Counted from the stretch's first letter, positions 1 to 48,838 are shown. The stretch: DNA of 64,000 bases from Megascapheus bottae (GCA_024803745.1 JANJXV010000013.1:56518602-56582601); one strand, 5' to 3'. Notes: a model not told the origin generated them from the letters alone. A program made the numbers and translations.

Positions 1-1802
1 AAGGCAAAAGGACGCTGCTCTCTTTTTTCCCAGAATCGCTGAGCAGCAGATAAATTATTTGAATCCAAATTCAAAAAATTTAAAACAAATAAAGCATGAT
101 TAAGTATATTCACAGGGGTAGCGGGATACGACTCTCCTTTCTGTATTTTAGCAATTTGATGTTTTAATAATCCATTAGCTCTCTCCACAATGCCTTGACC
201 TTGAGGATTGTAAGGAATGCCTGTAATATGAGTGATATTATAGGAATGGCAGAAGGATTGAAATGCTCGGCCTGCATAGCCAGGGCCATTATCTGTTTTT
301 ATTTGCGAGGGAATCCCCATCACAGCAAAGCATCGAATGCAGTGAGAGATACAATGTTTAGTGGCTTCCCCAGCAAGGGGGGTGGCCAGGATAAAATTAG
401 AATAAGTATCTACAGTAACATGAACATATTTTAATCGGCCAAATGATGGAACATGTGTGACATCCATCTGCCAAACGTGATTAGAAAGCAGTCCTCGTGG
501 ATTTATACCTAAATGAGGAGCTGGTGAGAAGGGCACACAGTTGGAGCAAGTTTTAACTATTTGACGTCCCTGTTTAACTTCTACTAGATTTTTTGTAGGA
601 TTGGAATTGCGTAACCTTTTCCAAGCCTCTCTCGCCGCAGCATTTATTTGTAAATAGGCTTCCTTTGCATAACCCAATTGATCTTCGGTGTTTTTATAGG
701 TTCCCTCTCCTAACAACTGATCAACAGTGTAAGGCAGGTTCTTAGACCTATTTGTTTCAATTTTAGCCCGACACTGTGCAGTGAACTCTGTCTCCCATAA
801 TAAGTACTCTCCTGCACTAAGGCATGCTCTGGCAAGCCGCTTCCAGTCATTTGGGCATACAATACCAGCACACGCGGCCTCTAATATTACTTGAGTAAAA
901 GGGGCAGTTGGCCCATATTGGGAGCAGGCACTTTTTAAATCCTGTAATAGTTTAACAGGAACAGGTTGATGGTATACTTGTTCATCATGATCAACTAAAC
1001 TAGGGAAGCATCGAGGCCCTGAAATATCTTCCCTCTCTCTAGCAGCCTGAGCCAGGTTTAATTGCGATGCACTGTGCCTGGTTGTAGTGTCTGTTAAAAG
1101 GGACTTGTTGCTAGGGCCTTTAGGCTTGCCTAAAGGTTGAGAAAGGGATTGAGGCTGTAAGGCTGCAGCCGGAGGCGGTGGGTGTGAGGGGTAAGGTTTA
1201 GAATCAGACACCATAGTGGCCTGAGGGTCATATTTCTTTCCTACTTCTGGGGGGGCTCTCTGCTCTGTCCCCATTTTCGATAGAAGATGTAGCATTTCTT
1301 CTAACTTCTTCTCTATCGTAGCCACCCGGCCCTCCAATGACTCATCATAACTTTCCTCCTTGATATTCAAACCTGAATTCTGATACTCAATATCTACTGG
1401 TTGTTGTTCCCTTTTCAAGATCTCACTTAGACTCTCTTGGGCTGCGGCATATGGCTCAGCCTCAGGGTTTTCAGAAGGGTCCTTTAACTCATAAAGTTCC
1501 CTTAATTCAAGATTAAGTTCAGCATTTTCATGTAGAGGATCTATGTATTCACTTACTAAATTCCATACAGTAGTAGCCTCTACTGGGGTCTTTTCGGGGC
1601 CATATACATTATAATAATCTTGAATTCTTTTTCCTATCCGCTGCCAGGCTTTTTGGAATTCCTCCTCTATAGACCTCGGGTATGCCTCCTCGACAAACTG
1701 TAGGAAGCTCTGAAGCACCCCTTTTTCCACCCACGTTCCGTGGGCTTCAAATAGGCCTGTTAAGATTGGTAGAAATAACCCATGGCTATTAGCTTGACCC
1801 AT
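1..1802 (-). CDS. Retroviral gag-integrase in-frame fusion (partial, open at window edge)
   Basis: The minus-strand frame starts at the ATG at 1802-1800 and runs 600 codons to base 1 with no stop; I checked every codon of this frame. The N-terminus begins Met-Gly-Gln, a possible myristoylation site. A matrix-like region and a proline-rich region (about 1240-1130) follow, then the N-terminal part of a betaretroviral capsid domain (about 960-610). Near 560-610 the reading passes into integrase: the Cys-x2-Cys of the zinc-binding domain without its paired histidines, then the catalytic core. The three catalytic acidic residues are in this frame at 464-462 (D), 293-291 (D) and 185-183 (E), with 35 residues between the last two. 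Nucleocapsid, protease and reverse transcriptase are absent. Mouse IAP IΔ1 elements carry a comparable but smaller gag-pol in-frame deletion. Whether this copy is expressed cannot be seen here. Confidence 0.85.
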   Translation of the reverse strand, partial: MGQANSHGLFLPILTGLFEAHGTWVEKGVLQSFLQFVEEAYPRSIEEEFQKAWQRIGKRIQDYYNVYGPEKTPVEATTVWNLVSEYIDPLHENAELNLELRELYELKDPSENPEAEPYAAAQESLSEILKREQQPVDIEYQNSGLNIKEESYDESLEGRVATIEKKLEEMLHLLSKMGTEQRAPPEVGKKYDPQATMVSDSKPYPSHPPPPAAALQPQSLSQPLGKPKGPSNKSLLTDTTTRHSASQLNLAQAAREREDISGPRCFPSLVDHDEQVYHQPVPVKLLQDLKSACSQYGPTAPFTQVILEAACAGIVCPNDWKRLARACLSAGEYLLWETEFTAQCRAKIETNRSKNLPYTVDQLLGEGTYKNTEDQLGYAKEAYLQINAAAREAWKRLRNSNPTKNLVEVKQGRQIVKTCSNCVPFSPAPHLGINPRGLLSNHVWQMDVTHVPSFGRLKYVHVTVDTYSNFILATPLAGEATKHCISHCIRCFAVMGIPSQIKTDNGPGYAGRAFQSFCHSYNITHITGIPYNPQGQGIVERANGLLKHQIAKIQKGESYPATPVNILNHALFVLNFLNLDSNNLSAAQRFWEKREQRPFA

Positions 1803-1895
1803 AATTTTTACTCCTGACTATACACTCTCTTAATAGTCCTACGATGTGTTACTCACCACAGGGAGGGGTCCTTCACTTTCGTCCCAGATTTTCAG

Positions 1896-1913
1896 GTCCC
1901 TGTTCGGGCGCCA
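1896..1913 (-). other. Retroviral primer-binding site, tRNA-Lys3 type
   Basis: The minus strand reads TGGCGCCCGAACAGGGAC, a perfect 18-nt match to the primer site complementary to the 3' end of tRNA-Lys3. It lies 2 bp inside the LTR, the normal spacing. Confidence 0.93.
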
Positions 1914-1915
1914 GA

Positions 1916-2235
1916 TGCCGGGGCCAACCGGCAGCAAACCAGGGTTCGCAGATTGGGGTTCCTGAAATAGGGGACAAGGACTAGGGAGAAATAGAAGAGA
2001 GACAGACACACCGGGTCCGGGATGTCCGCAGTCCAGGCAAAGACTGCCGAGACTGCCGCGTTTATTTTCCACTCCCCCTTCTTCCCTCCTCCTCTCCCAG
2101 GGAACCTCCAGGTGTTACATTCATATGGTAATTCTCAGGTCATTTACATAGAATAGGGCCAGAAAGCAATAAGACAATATAGCCATCGTCTGATGCAAGT
2201 CAAGGTACAGTTTGATTCCACTCTGGCTCCCAACA
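1916..2235 (-). mobile_element. 5' LTR of the IAP-like provirus
   Basis: This 320-bp LTR is bounded by TG at 2235-2234 and CA at 1917-1916 in minus-strand sense, and it abuts the primer site. The minus-strand start TGTTGGGAGC resembles IAP LTRs. An AATAAA on the minus strand at 2066-2061 marks the R region. Transcription from it would run leftward, away from CARS1. Confidence 0.85.
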
Positions 2236-2576
2236 CCCCATGACCACAAAAACAACAACAAAAAGCAATTTCTATTGATCTCTTTGTTGCTTCAATTGGA
2301 AATAAAAAGGGTCTCTTGACATCCACCCTCACTGGATCTGTCAATCGCCCCCATCCCAACGTGGGACAATACCATGAGCCAGCTGGGACATGCTATCCCA
2401 GTAAGAAGAAGACACCTAGACCCACAGAGACAGAGTGAGTCCTGGCGACAAGGGTCTACTCAGAAGCAGCTTGACATAGACTGCACAGGTAAGGTCATGG
2501 TGTCAGATCCTAAACGGAGTCACTTTATGCTTGCCATTTCAAAATTAACCAGAGCCAGGGGATCAAAAGAAAACAG

Positions 2577-2814
2577 CCAGCACGGTGGATCACGCCTGTA
2601 ATCCTAGCTATTCAGGAGACTGAGATCTGAGGATTAAGGTTCCAGGCTAGCCCTGGGCACTAAAGACCCTGAAACTCATCTCTAATTAACGCCACACCAC
2701 TGAAAGTGGTCCTGTGCCTCCAAGGGTAGGGTGGTAGCCTTGAGCTGAAGAGCTCAAGAACTGCACCCAGGCTCAGAGTTCAAGTCCCACCACCAACCAA
2801 CCAAAAAAAAAAAG
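2577..2814 (+). repeat. B1-Geo-like dimeric SINE (type II)
   Basis: Left half has the B1-like 'tgtaatcctagcta' block; the right half is a Geo monomer ending in an A-rich tail near 2803-2814. Confidence 0.85.
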
Positions 2815-3370
2815 AGTTAATAAGCATGTCTATCTAGTGTCCATACTGGTCTGCCTTCCATCTAACTTGGCAGGAACTTTTATCTATTACCTGCAATTTC
2901 TATTTATAATGAGTCTTGGACTCAGGATCGTTTACCTTGGCACCTTCCTGGATCTCCCAACCATACTCCATCTATGGTCCAGTGATAGATAATGATCAAG
3001 GCCTAAACCACTCCAATCCAGCCCCCATGTCTGACTGGCTGTTCTTAACCAGTCCACCATGCTCTCCCCTACATGGTATTCTCTGGCTGCATGTTTCTCA
3101 GTCATGAGTATTCAGGGACATGGCCCACCAACTCCAGGACTGCCTTGAATGCAGGAGACTGGAATTAGCCAACTCACCCAATTTTCCATTTAGACTGAGT
3201 GAATTTTTTCCACCCTTCTTTCTGCCATTTGTAGGCCCTCTGATAATGTTTTTTCTTTTCTTATTGTTCAGCTCCTGCCTCTCTGAAGATGCATATGTGG
3301 GTTCACCACCAAAGAACTGTGACTGCTGCCTTCTCCAGAACTAGGTAACATTTCCACCTTCCATCCCTAA
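2815..3370. other. Intergenic DNA without a recognised feature
   Basis: Only short chance open frames occur here. I recognise no conserved coding segment or full repeat. Confidence 0.5.
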
Positions 3371-3780
3371 TGTCAACGCCCCTTGCCAGCAGTAAGTAGC
3401 CAGAGAAAATCAATGCCCCTTTATAACTATGGAAAGGTTGGAATGTTATGTCTGCGGTTGAGGGGGAAGAGGGAAGTGGCCCCTTCCCTATCTCCATGTG
3501 AAACTCATGTAGCCCCCTTCCCCCACTTGGCCCTCCCTAGAAGTCCCCAGCCAGCACCTATAACTCAGGCAACTGGTATACCTGAGAGTCATGGGCGGTT
3601 CCCCAGGCTCTGAGGTCACTTCTGCATTTGGCCACACCCTTTCTTTGCCCTCTCCTGTATAACTCTTCCTGCCATACGTTCTCCGTCTGCACAACGTCTT
3701 GTGCAGGCTGGCAGTTTGTTTCTTCTAATAAACTCTCCTCTGGCAGAATCACACGTGGTGGTCTTTCGGCAACCCTTACA
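3371..3780 (+). mobile_element. LTR-like block, probably a solitary retroviral LTR
   Basis: The block starts TGTCAACG and has a TATA-like element (3658-3662). An AATAAA (3727-3732) follows about 65 bp later, and the block ends in a U5-like 'gtggtctttcggca' stretch near 3756-3770. The order U3, TATA, AATAAA, U5 fits a class I LTR in sense orientation to CARS1. No primer site or internal retroviral frame follows, and I found no clear target duplication, so the right boundary is uncertain. Confidence 0.5.
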
Positions 3781-4107
3781 CTTAGGGGAGAATTTTTTGG
3801 GAGGGGATGGTATGCACCGAGGGAAGTCATCGGGCTGGGGCTTGGTGAAGTCTCTGGACCAGGCATCTGCCTGCTTCCTGGCCTGTGGCCGTCTCAGGAG
3901 CCTTTTGTCCTTGGGAATAGCAGCCCTGTTTACTTTTGCTCAGCTCAGAATGGGAGCTCCATGTCACTCCACCCTCTAGCTCACCCCAACATGGAAAGCA
4001 GCACCAATCTTTAGGAATATTCACAAATCAGCCTGCTTATTTCCATCCAGAGGCAAGCAAAGTGTTAGAAATGGCTCGGGGCGTTGGGTATAAAAATGAG
4101 GACACCA

Positions 4108-4265
4108 TGGGCCGGGAGTTTGGCCTAGTGGTAGAGTGCTTGCCTAGCATGCACAAAGACCCGGGTTCGATTCCTTGGTACTTCATATATAGAAAAAGCC
4201 AGAAGTGCTGTTTCCACTCAAGTGGTACAGCTCTAGCCTTGAGAAAGCCATGTAGTGGGGTCCAG
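4108..4265 (+). repeat. IDL-Geo dimeric SINE (type I), 3' truncated
   Basis: The ID-like left monomer is clear (A box 'ggcctagtggtagagtg', B box 'gggttcgattcc'). The right Geo monomer is decayed and lacks its end. Confidence 0.85.
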
Positions 4266-5067
4266 AGGTAGACAAACTATGAAACTACTCAGAACATGAT
4301 TGAGATGTTATAAGTTTATTGAAGCTCTACGACTACACCCCAAGGTCGGGATCTCAGGGTGCAGCCCGGGTCTGCAAAAGCAGGAGGTTTTTAAAGAAGG
4401 CCAGCAAACATGCTGGGGTGGGGGGGGGTCACACCATAAATATCACAGGGGCTTCATCCTATAACTCTCTTATGTCTTTATCTATAGTCAAGATGTATCT
4501 GGCAGTAGGCGCCAGGATGTCTCAAGATGCAGCCCTGGTGAACAAATGGCAGGAGATAGGGTGTTAATGTCTGGGTAAACAGTGACTGGATGGGAAAGGA
4601 AGCCAGGGGAAAGGTGTTAGGTCTGAGTAAACAATGGCAGAGGGGAGCAGGGGAGAGGGAAGGGCTCTAAACTGCCATCCCTAATTGTCACAATTCCATT
4701 ACAATAATACATCTACATTACAACAATAATACAGTTTCTATTCCCCACATTACATATTACAGCCCAAGGACAGTGGTCAGGCCCTGAGTTCAAGCCCAGG
4801 ACTGGCAAAAAGAAAACAAAAATGAGGACACCAACTTGAAAGGAATTCATCAAGGCAAAGTTTACTCCTACAAACAGGTGGGTGCACCTGTACCAACAGC
4901 CTTTGATCTGGCCAGCAAGCACACAGAGCCAGGTGGGCTCCTCCTTTTTAAATTCTTAACCCAGCAGGCCCCGCCCCTCTGCCTGGATTGGATGAGTTCA
5001 GGTCTGAGATGTATCTTAATTCCACTTCCATTTTGGAACTAATTAGGACAGAAATCTTACATTTCAG
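4266..5067. other. Intergenic DNA, possible old LTR remnant
   Basis: A minus-strand AATAAA near 4316 and purine-rich stretches hint at an old minus-strand LTR, but I could not fix boundaries. A Geo-monomer tail is visible at about 4768-4822. No gene is seen. Confidence 0.35.
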
Positions 5068-5213
5068 GTGGGGAGAGTGGCCTAGTGGTAGAGTGCTTGC
5101 CTATCATGCACAAAGCTGGGTTCGATTCCTCAGTATCCTTGAGCAAAAAATGTCCAAGAACAGTGCCCTGGCCCTGAGTTTGAGGCCCAGGACAGGCAAA
5201 AATAAAATAAAAA
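5068..5213 (+). repeat. IDL-Geo SINE with internal deletion
   Basis: The ID-like half is followed directly by the last part of the Geo half and an A-rich tail; about 50 bp of the centre is missing. Confidence 0.8.
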
Positions 5214-5433
5214 TTTTAAGAAGGTTACATTTTGAAAGTGCTTCCTTATCCCAACACATTCCCTTTTTCCCTTTCTTGTTGACATTGTCTCACTGGAATA
5301 ATGGAGGAGAGCCAAGTCACCAGGCTAGAATAGGAGCTACAAAGCAACCTACTTAGAAAAGACAGATTCTGTCTAAAAAGTAGTATACTTTCTAGCTGAC
5401 TATGTAACTGTAACCTCTCTGTACATCATCTTC

Positions 5434-5888
5434 CCCACCGCTCCCCCTGGTCTTGGGCTTGAAGTCAGGGCCTGGGTGCTACCTCTGAGCTTTTTCACCA
5501 AGGCTGGCACTCTACCGCTTGAATCACAGCTCCACTTCCAGCTTTTAGCTGGTTTTTGTTTGTTTTTTGTCGTCATGGGGCTTGAACTCGGCCTGGGCGC
5601 TGTCCCAGAGCTCTGCAGCTCAAGGCCACCGCCCTACCCTTGAGCCAAGCCCCACTTCCCGTTTTCTAGAGGTTAACTGGAGATAAGAGTCTCAGATCCT
5701 TTTGTGCCTGGGCTGGCCTTGAACCATGATCCTCAGACCTCAGCCTCCCGAGTAGCTAGGATGACAGGCGTGCGCCACCTTCCCCGGCTCAACTAGTTAA
5801 TCTGGAGTCTCAGTCTCTCCTGCCCTGGCTGGCTTTGAACCTCGATCCTCAGACCTCAGCCGGCTGGGCAGCTGGCATTATAGGCCTG
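5434..5888 (-). repeat. Nested pair of B1-Geo-like SINEs next to the CARS1 CpG island
   Basis: An older minus-strand type II SINE is split into its Geo half (5434-5555) and B1-like half (about 5795-5888). A complete younger minus-strand type II SINE sits between them (about 5556-5790). The nest ends at the left edge of the CARS1 CpG island. Confidence 0.75.
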
Positions 5889-6247
5889 GGGAAGAGGCCG
5901 GCTGCCTCTTCTTGCCCTCACTCGGTCCTCCAGAACCCGTCCACCGGTAGGACGGCCGTCAGGACGCTGTCGGTTCGGCACCGCGCCCGACTCCGCGGCT
6001 CCCTCTGAACGCTTGGGCCGGGCCTGCCGCGCCCCTGGCCAGCTCAGGACGTCCGGCCAGCAGCCCGGCCAGCCAGCAGCCCGGCCAGCCCAGACGCCCA
6101 GCATGCCCCGCGCGGCGGCGTCCCTGCCGCGTTGCCTAGCGACCGGCGCTCCCGGAAGCCGGCTGGCGGGGCGGGACTTCCGGGGCGGTGGTTGCATCAG
6201 ATTCTGGGAGCGGCCGTGGAGTTGGCGTCGGGTCCGGGATCCCAGCG

Positions 6248-44225
<37,978 letters not shown>

Positions 44226-44356
44226 GGCCCCAGGCTGCCTCCCCTGGCACTGGTGGACTGGCTGGCAGCTGCCTGCATTGGCACCCTGTCCTTGGACCTT
44301 TGGCTAAGAATCGTGTTCATGTAGGTGCATGTCTGTGGTGGATCTGAGACCTCAAC

Positions 44357-44362
44357 AATAAA
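44357..44362 (+). terminator. CARS1: CARS1 poly(A) signal AATAAA
   Basis: Canonical AATAAA 132 bp after the stop codon; cleavage is expected about 10-25 bp further on. Confidence 0.88.
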
Positions 44363-44385
44363 TCCTCTAATCTCGAGGCTCCCCT

Positions 44386-45120
44386 CCACATCACCCTGCA
44401 CGCTCAGCACTTGGGAGCCTCCCAGGGCCGCTGGGTCAGCACCACGCTGGTCAGTGGAGCCCCTTCAGCCAGCCTCGGCCCTGCTAATCTCTGCTCTGTG
44501 GGCGTAGCTGGAGGCATTTGAGTGGAACAAAGGCTGGCTCAGCCTGGTGGCCTCACACAAAGAGCACGCAGTCTGCCTAGCTCACATGGGCACACTACAC
44601 GTTTCCTAGAAACTGACCTGGGCAGTGGCCGGGTCAATAGGGATGGCGGGCCCAGATCCTCAGGCCTGGTGGGTAAGATTAGGATTCTCCTAGCACGTAT
44701 GCACTCACTGCCCGCTTCTGCTCTGGTGCTGCCCCAGGTTGAGAATCAGTGCCACTTAAGGAACTGGCCTGGCCGTCTGTAGTACAGGGACGTGTGCGCA
44801 GGAGCCAGAATCCACTGTCCAGCTTGGCTCTGTGGGGACGAAGGGCAGGCAGCGCTGCCACCGGCATTCTTATCTCTGTGAAGCGGCTCTACAAGGGCAC
44901 CTGTGCCACTCTGAGACGCCAGTGCCCACGCTGCTGGCTCCCAGCCAAGGTGCGGCAGGACTGACACAGCCTGCTGATCCACGGGCCTCGTGCACTGCAG
45001 CGATGTGTGGCTGGAGGCCGTTGACTGAATTCAGTCCTGGTGTTAATGTCTGGTTTTTGTTTTGTTTTGTTTTTAATCTTGTCCATGTATTATACGAAAA
45101 CAAAAACTTAACCAGTAAGG
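44386..45120. other. CARS1-NAP1L4 spacer, first part
   Basis: No repeat or gene recognised. Confidence 0.6.
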
Positions 45121-45121
45121 G

Positions 45122-46445
45122 TCTGGCCCAGGTGGCTCACACCTCTAACCGAGACACAACCTGAACTCAGCTTGGGCAGGAAGTGGAAGACCAAAAAGCC
45201 AAAAGTAGAGCTGCGGCTGGGCTGCTGGCACTCTAACTTCTGGTGGCTCTAGTTGATGTGGCAGCCTAGAGCTGCACGTGTGCTTGTCCTGAGAGAGGAG
45301 GGGCCTCGAAAGCCTTTTAGGCTTGAGCCTCAGAGGCCAGACCAAGACCTCCTTGGTCCATCCAGTGGAGAGATGAGACATAGTACAGTTTCCCACCATG
45401 CCGCACGTTGGGAAAGCAGGCTCCACCTAAGAAGAAGGGTGACTCCAGCCAGGTGAGACTCATCGCATCTCAGTGGGTGTGTTCTGAGGTGAAGCGGACA
45501 CATCTCTGTGGCTTCATTAGTGCACTGGCTTCATTTTCTTTCCTGTGCTGAGAACAGAACAACCACAAGCTTTACCTGCCACTGAGCCACACCGGCCAGA
45601 GCATGCCAATCCCCAGCGTGTGCTGACACGAGGCAAGAGAGAATGCTAATAGCAGTGCCTAAAGTTCAGTGTCAGAGCCAGTGCCAGTGGCTCACACCTG
45701 TAATCTCTGCTACTCAAGGAGGCTGAGATCTCAGGATTGCAGTTCGAAGCCAGCTTGGGCAGAAAAGCCCCTGAGATCCTTATCTCCAAAGGCTGAAAGT
45801 AGAGGGGTGGGTCAAGTGGTAAAGCACCAACCTTGAGCTAAAAAAAAAAAATACAATGAGAGTGGAAAGGTCCTGAATTGAAGCCACAGTACTGGCATAC
45901 ACAAAAAATGTAATGCAGCTGGGTGCTCGTGGCTCACACCTGTAATCCTAGCAACTCCGGGCTGAAGTCTGAGGATTGCTGTTCAAAGCCAGCCTGGGCA
46001 CCAAAGTCCATAAGACACTTCACTTCTCTCCAATTAGCCACCAGAAACTCAGAAGTGACAATGTGGCCCAAGGGGTAGAGCACTAGCCTTGAGCTGAAAT
46101 GCTCAGGAATAGTTCCCAGGTCCAGAGTTCAAGCCCTGTGACCGACACACAAAAAATAACAGGTACAGTACAGTGAGAAAAAAAATGAGCAAGGCTGGGC
46201 ACTGGTGGCTCACACCTGTAATCCTAGCTACCCAGAAGGTTGAGATCTGAGGATTGCAGTTCAAAGCCAGGCAGGGTAGGAAAGACCCTGAGACTTGCTG
46301 CCAATTAATCATGTAGGAAAAAGCCAAAAGTGATGTTTTGGTTCAATTGGTGATAGAGCACTAGCCTTGAGCAAAGAGGAGCTCAACAACAGCGCGCCCA
46401 AGCCCAGAGTTTGAGTCCCAGGACTGGCAAAAAAAAAAAAAAAAG
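45122..46445 (+). repeat. Run of B1-Geo-like SINEs
   Basis: A fragment at about 45122-45220 and three full copies at about 45672-45905, 45916-46150 and 46186-46445, all on the plus strand. Confidence 0.82.
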
Positions 46446-46996
46446 TTCTGAGCATGAGCTGGACAGCACTGAGATAACCAGAGGTTAAACAGCAGGTCAT
46501 TTCCTGGGCAGACAGGAAAATGTCCTCCTCCTGCTGCCGTGGCCACTGCCAGAAGTAAATCCTTGGACCTCCTTGTATCCAGAAGGCCATTTGAGAAGGC
46601 TGACAGAGTTGTCCCCCAGAATCAGCTGGTAGCAGACAGCAGCAAGTTGAGTCTCAAGAGAATTGGGCTGGGAGGAGGAAAGCAGTCCCTGAGCCTGGGT
46701 GGACAGCATGCTAGAAATGTAGGAAGGGGGACAGATTCGGCTGCAAAAGCAGGGCTGGGGAGGGCAGTCATTACGGTGGCCAGGCTCTGCCTATGTGGAC
46801 CACTGGCAGGCCGGTGGAAAGGGCATGTGGAACCTCTCAGGCAGGGCTATGTGACATCTTGGCAATCTACAGTTACTTTGGGGAAAAAAGCCAATAGGTG
46901 CATCTAGCTGTGCCTGGCACAGTTGGAGCACAGAGAAGAATGATGAAGTAAAGTCCAGGAGCAGGCCAGCAGTGCCCACCACTTCAAAGCCTGATT

Positions 46997-47512
46997 CTCC
47001 ACTGGGGATTCGGCCTAATGGTAGTGCTCACCTAGCATGCAGGAAGACCTGGGTTCAATTCCTCGGTACTACATACATAAAAAAAGCCAGAAGTGGTGCT
47101 GTGGCTCAAGTGGTAGAGCTCTAACCTTGAGAAAGTCTAAGGACAGTGCTCAGGCTCTGAGGACTGCCACAGGACTGGGACAAAAACCCCAGAAACCTGG
47201 TTATCCATACGTGACAGATTTGGGTGTTTCTCCTCCTCCTGTGACACTTAACGTTGCCATGTGGTCCCAGCGAAAGACAAAATTGCTCCATGGCTAGTGA
47301 TGCTAGGTAGAAAGTGGATAGAAGGGCCAGGTGCTGGTAATCCTGCCTGTAATCCTGGCTACTCTGGAGGCTGAGATCTGAGGATCAAGGTTTGAAGCCA
47401 GCCTGGGCAGATCTCATAACCAGCAGAAAAGCCAACAGTAGACTGTGGCTCTACTAGCATTGAGCTAATACACAGCGCCAAGGCCCAGAGTTCAAGCCCC
47501 AGTACCGTCACT
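46997..47512 (+). repeat. IDL-Geo then B1-Geo-like SINE
   Basis: IDL-Geo at about 46997-47185 (its tail is decayed) and a type II copy at about 47326-47512. Confidence 0.82.
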
Positions 47513-47901
47513 GAACCGAAACTAATACCAGTTCTGAAGAAGCCAGTCTTGACTGGGTGTAAGAGCCCGGGTGCTTTCCAGCTTTCTTCATGAAAATGTT
47601 ATAGATCAGTTCTGAAACCCAAGGCGGTGGCAGTGACTGGAAGGAATGGCTTAGAGCCAAGATAAATAGCAAATGGAGGCAGAGATGTCAAGCTTGCGTC
47701 TTAGTTGTAGTACCAAAAGCAGCTTAATGTGTGTGTATGCAGCAGAACCAGGACTTGGAACTCGGTGCCTTCTGGGTGGTCATCAAGGGCTGTCCACAAA
47801 CGGTGCCGGTGGAGGTCAGGTGGGCCGCACATTTCTCTCCTGATTTGGGATAACCTGCAGGGCCAAGTAAGTAGCCAGGGTTTTTTGTTTGTTTTTGGTT
47901 T

Positions 47902-48405
47902 AGTTTTGTTTTTTGCCAGTCCTGGGGCTTGAGCTCAGGGCCTGAGCACTGTCCTTGGGCTTTCTCAAGACTAGAGCTCTACCACTTGAGCCACAGCACC
48001 ACTTCCAGCATTTTTCTATGTATGTGGTACTGAGGAATCGAGGCTGGGTCGAGCACTCTACCACTAGGCCAAACTCCTGTCCTCCCCCCCCCCTTTTTTT
48101 TTTTAAACCAAAACCAGTGTTTTTGTTTTGTTTTGTTGGTTATAGGGCTTGCACTCAGCCTGGGCCCTGTCCTTGAGCTCTTCAGCTCAAGGCTACCGCC
48201 CTACCACTGGGCCTGGGTGTTGTCCCTGAGCTCTTCTGCTCAAGGCTACCTCTGTACCCCCGAGCTAAGTCTCACTTCCCCGTTTTCTAGGGGTTAACTG
48301 GAGATAGGAGTCTCAGGTTCTTTTGTGCCAGGGGCTGGCTTTGAACCTTGATCCTCAGATCTTAGCCTCCTGAATAGCTACAATTACAGGAGTGAGCCAC
48401 TGTGC
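47902..48405 (-). repeat. Reverse IDL-Geo and reverse type II SINE
   Basis: IDL-Geo at about 47902-48083. The type II copy at about 48120-48405 has an internal partial duplication of its Geo half. Confidence 0.82.
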
Positions 48406-48656
48406 TCCCCCCCCCCAAAAAAAAAATAGTGTTTAAGCAACAGTTACCACTTTGTCTAAGAACTTTCACTTTCCGCTGGTGCCCCATGCTGCGTCCCCCA
48501 CCACTGCTGGCTTTGGGTGGCTTGTGTGACTTGGTTTTATGGGTCTTCCCTCAACTCCCCTGCAAGCCCACTGGCAACTGAGCTTATTGGGAAGAAGAGA
48601 TATGTGTGTGCTGAGGACACGGACAGCCGGGGGCCTCCTGGAACAGCCAGGAGGAG

Positions 48657-48838
48657 CTAGGCAGGGGCGGCTGACACCTGTAATCTTTGCTTCTTGGGAG
48701 GATCACTGCCCAAAGCCAGCCTGTACTAATCTTCAGTTGGAGTTGTGGCTCAAGTGATAGGGTGCCAGCCCTGAGCCCTCAAAGCTAAGGAACAATGCCC
48801 AGGCTCTGAGTTCAAGCCCCAGTACCAGCATAGGGTTA
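48657..48838 (+). repeat. B1-Geo-like SINE
   Basis: Both halves recognisable; the centre is shortened. Confidence 0.78.

Larger units (their letters stand above)
1..2235 (-). mobile_element. IAP/betaretrovirus-like endogenous provirus, 5' part
   Basis: The element reads right to left: 5' LTR (1916-2235), primer-binding site (1896-1913), a short 93-nt leader, then one long frame from 1802 that leaves the window at base 1. It is assigned to class II (IAP-like) from the LTR start TGTTGGGAGC, the Lys-type primer site, a betaretrovirus-like gag start and a DD(35)E integrase. The end of gag, protease, reverse transcriptase, RNase H and the start of integrase are missing, so it cannot be autonomous. 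The 3' LTR and right flank of integrase lie outside the window, so a target duplication cannot be tested. Confidence 0.85.

Noticed and set aside
195..434. A plus-strand open frame of 79 codons within the provirus
   Set aside because: It is the antisense shadow of the integrase core, which is clearly coded on the minus strand.
4300..5065. A second minus-strand LTR upstream of CARS1
   Set aside because: A minus-strand AATAAA and LTR-like composition are present, but no TG...CA ends, primer site or target duplication could be fixed, so it is mentioned only as a possible remnant.
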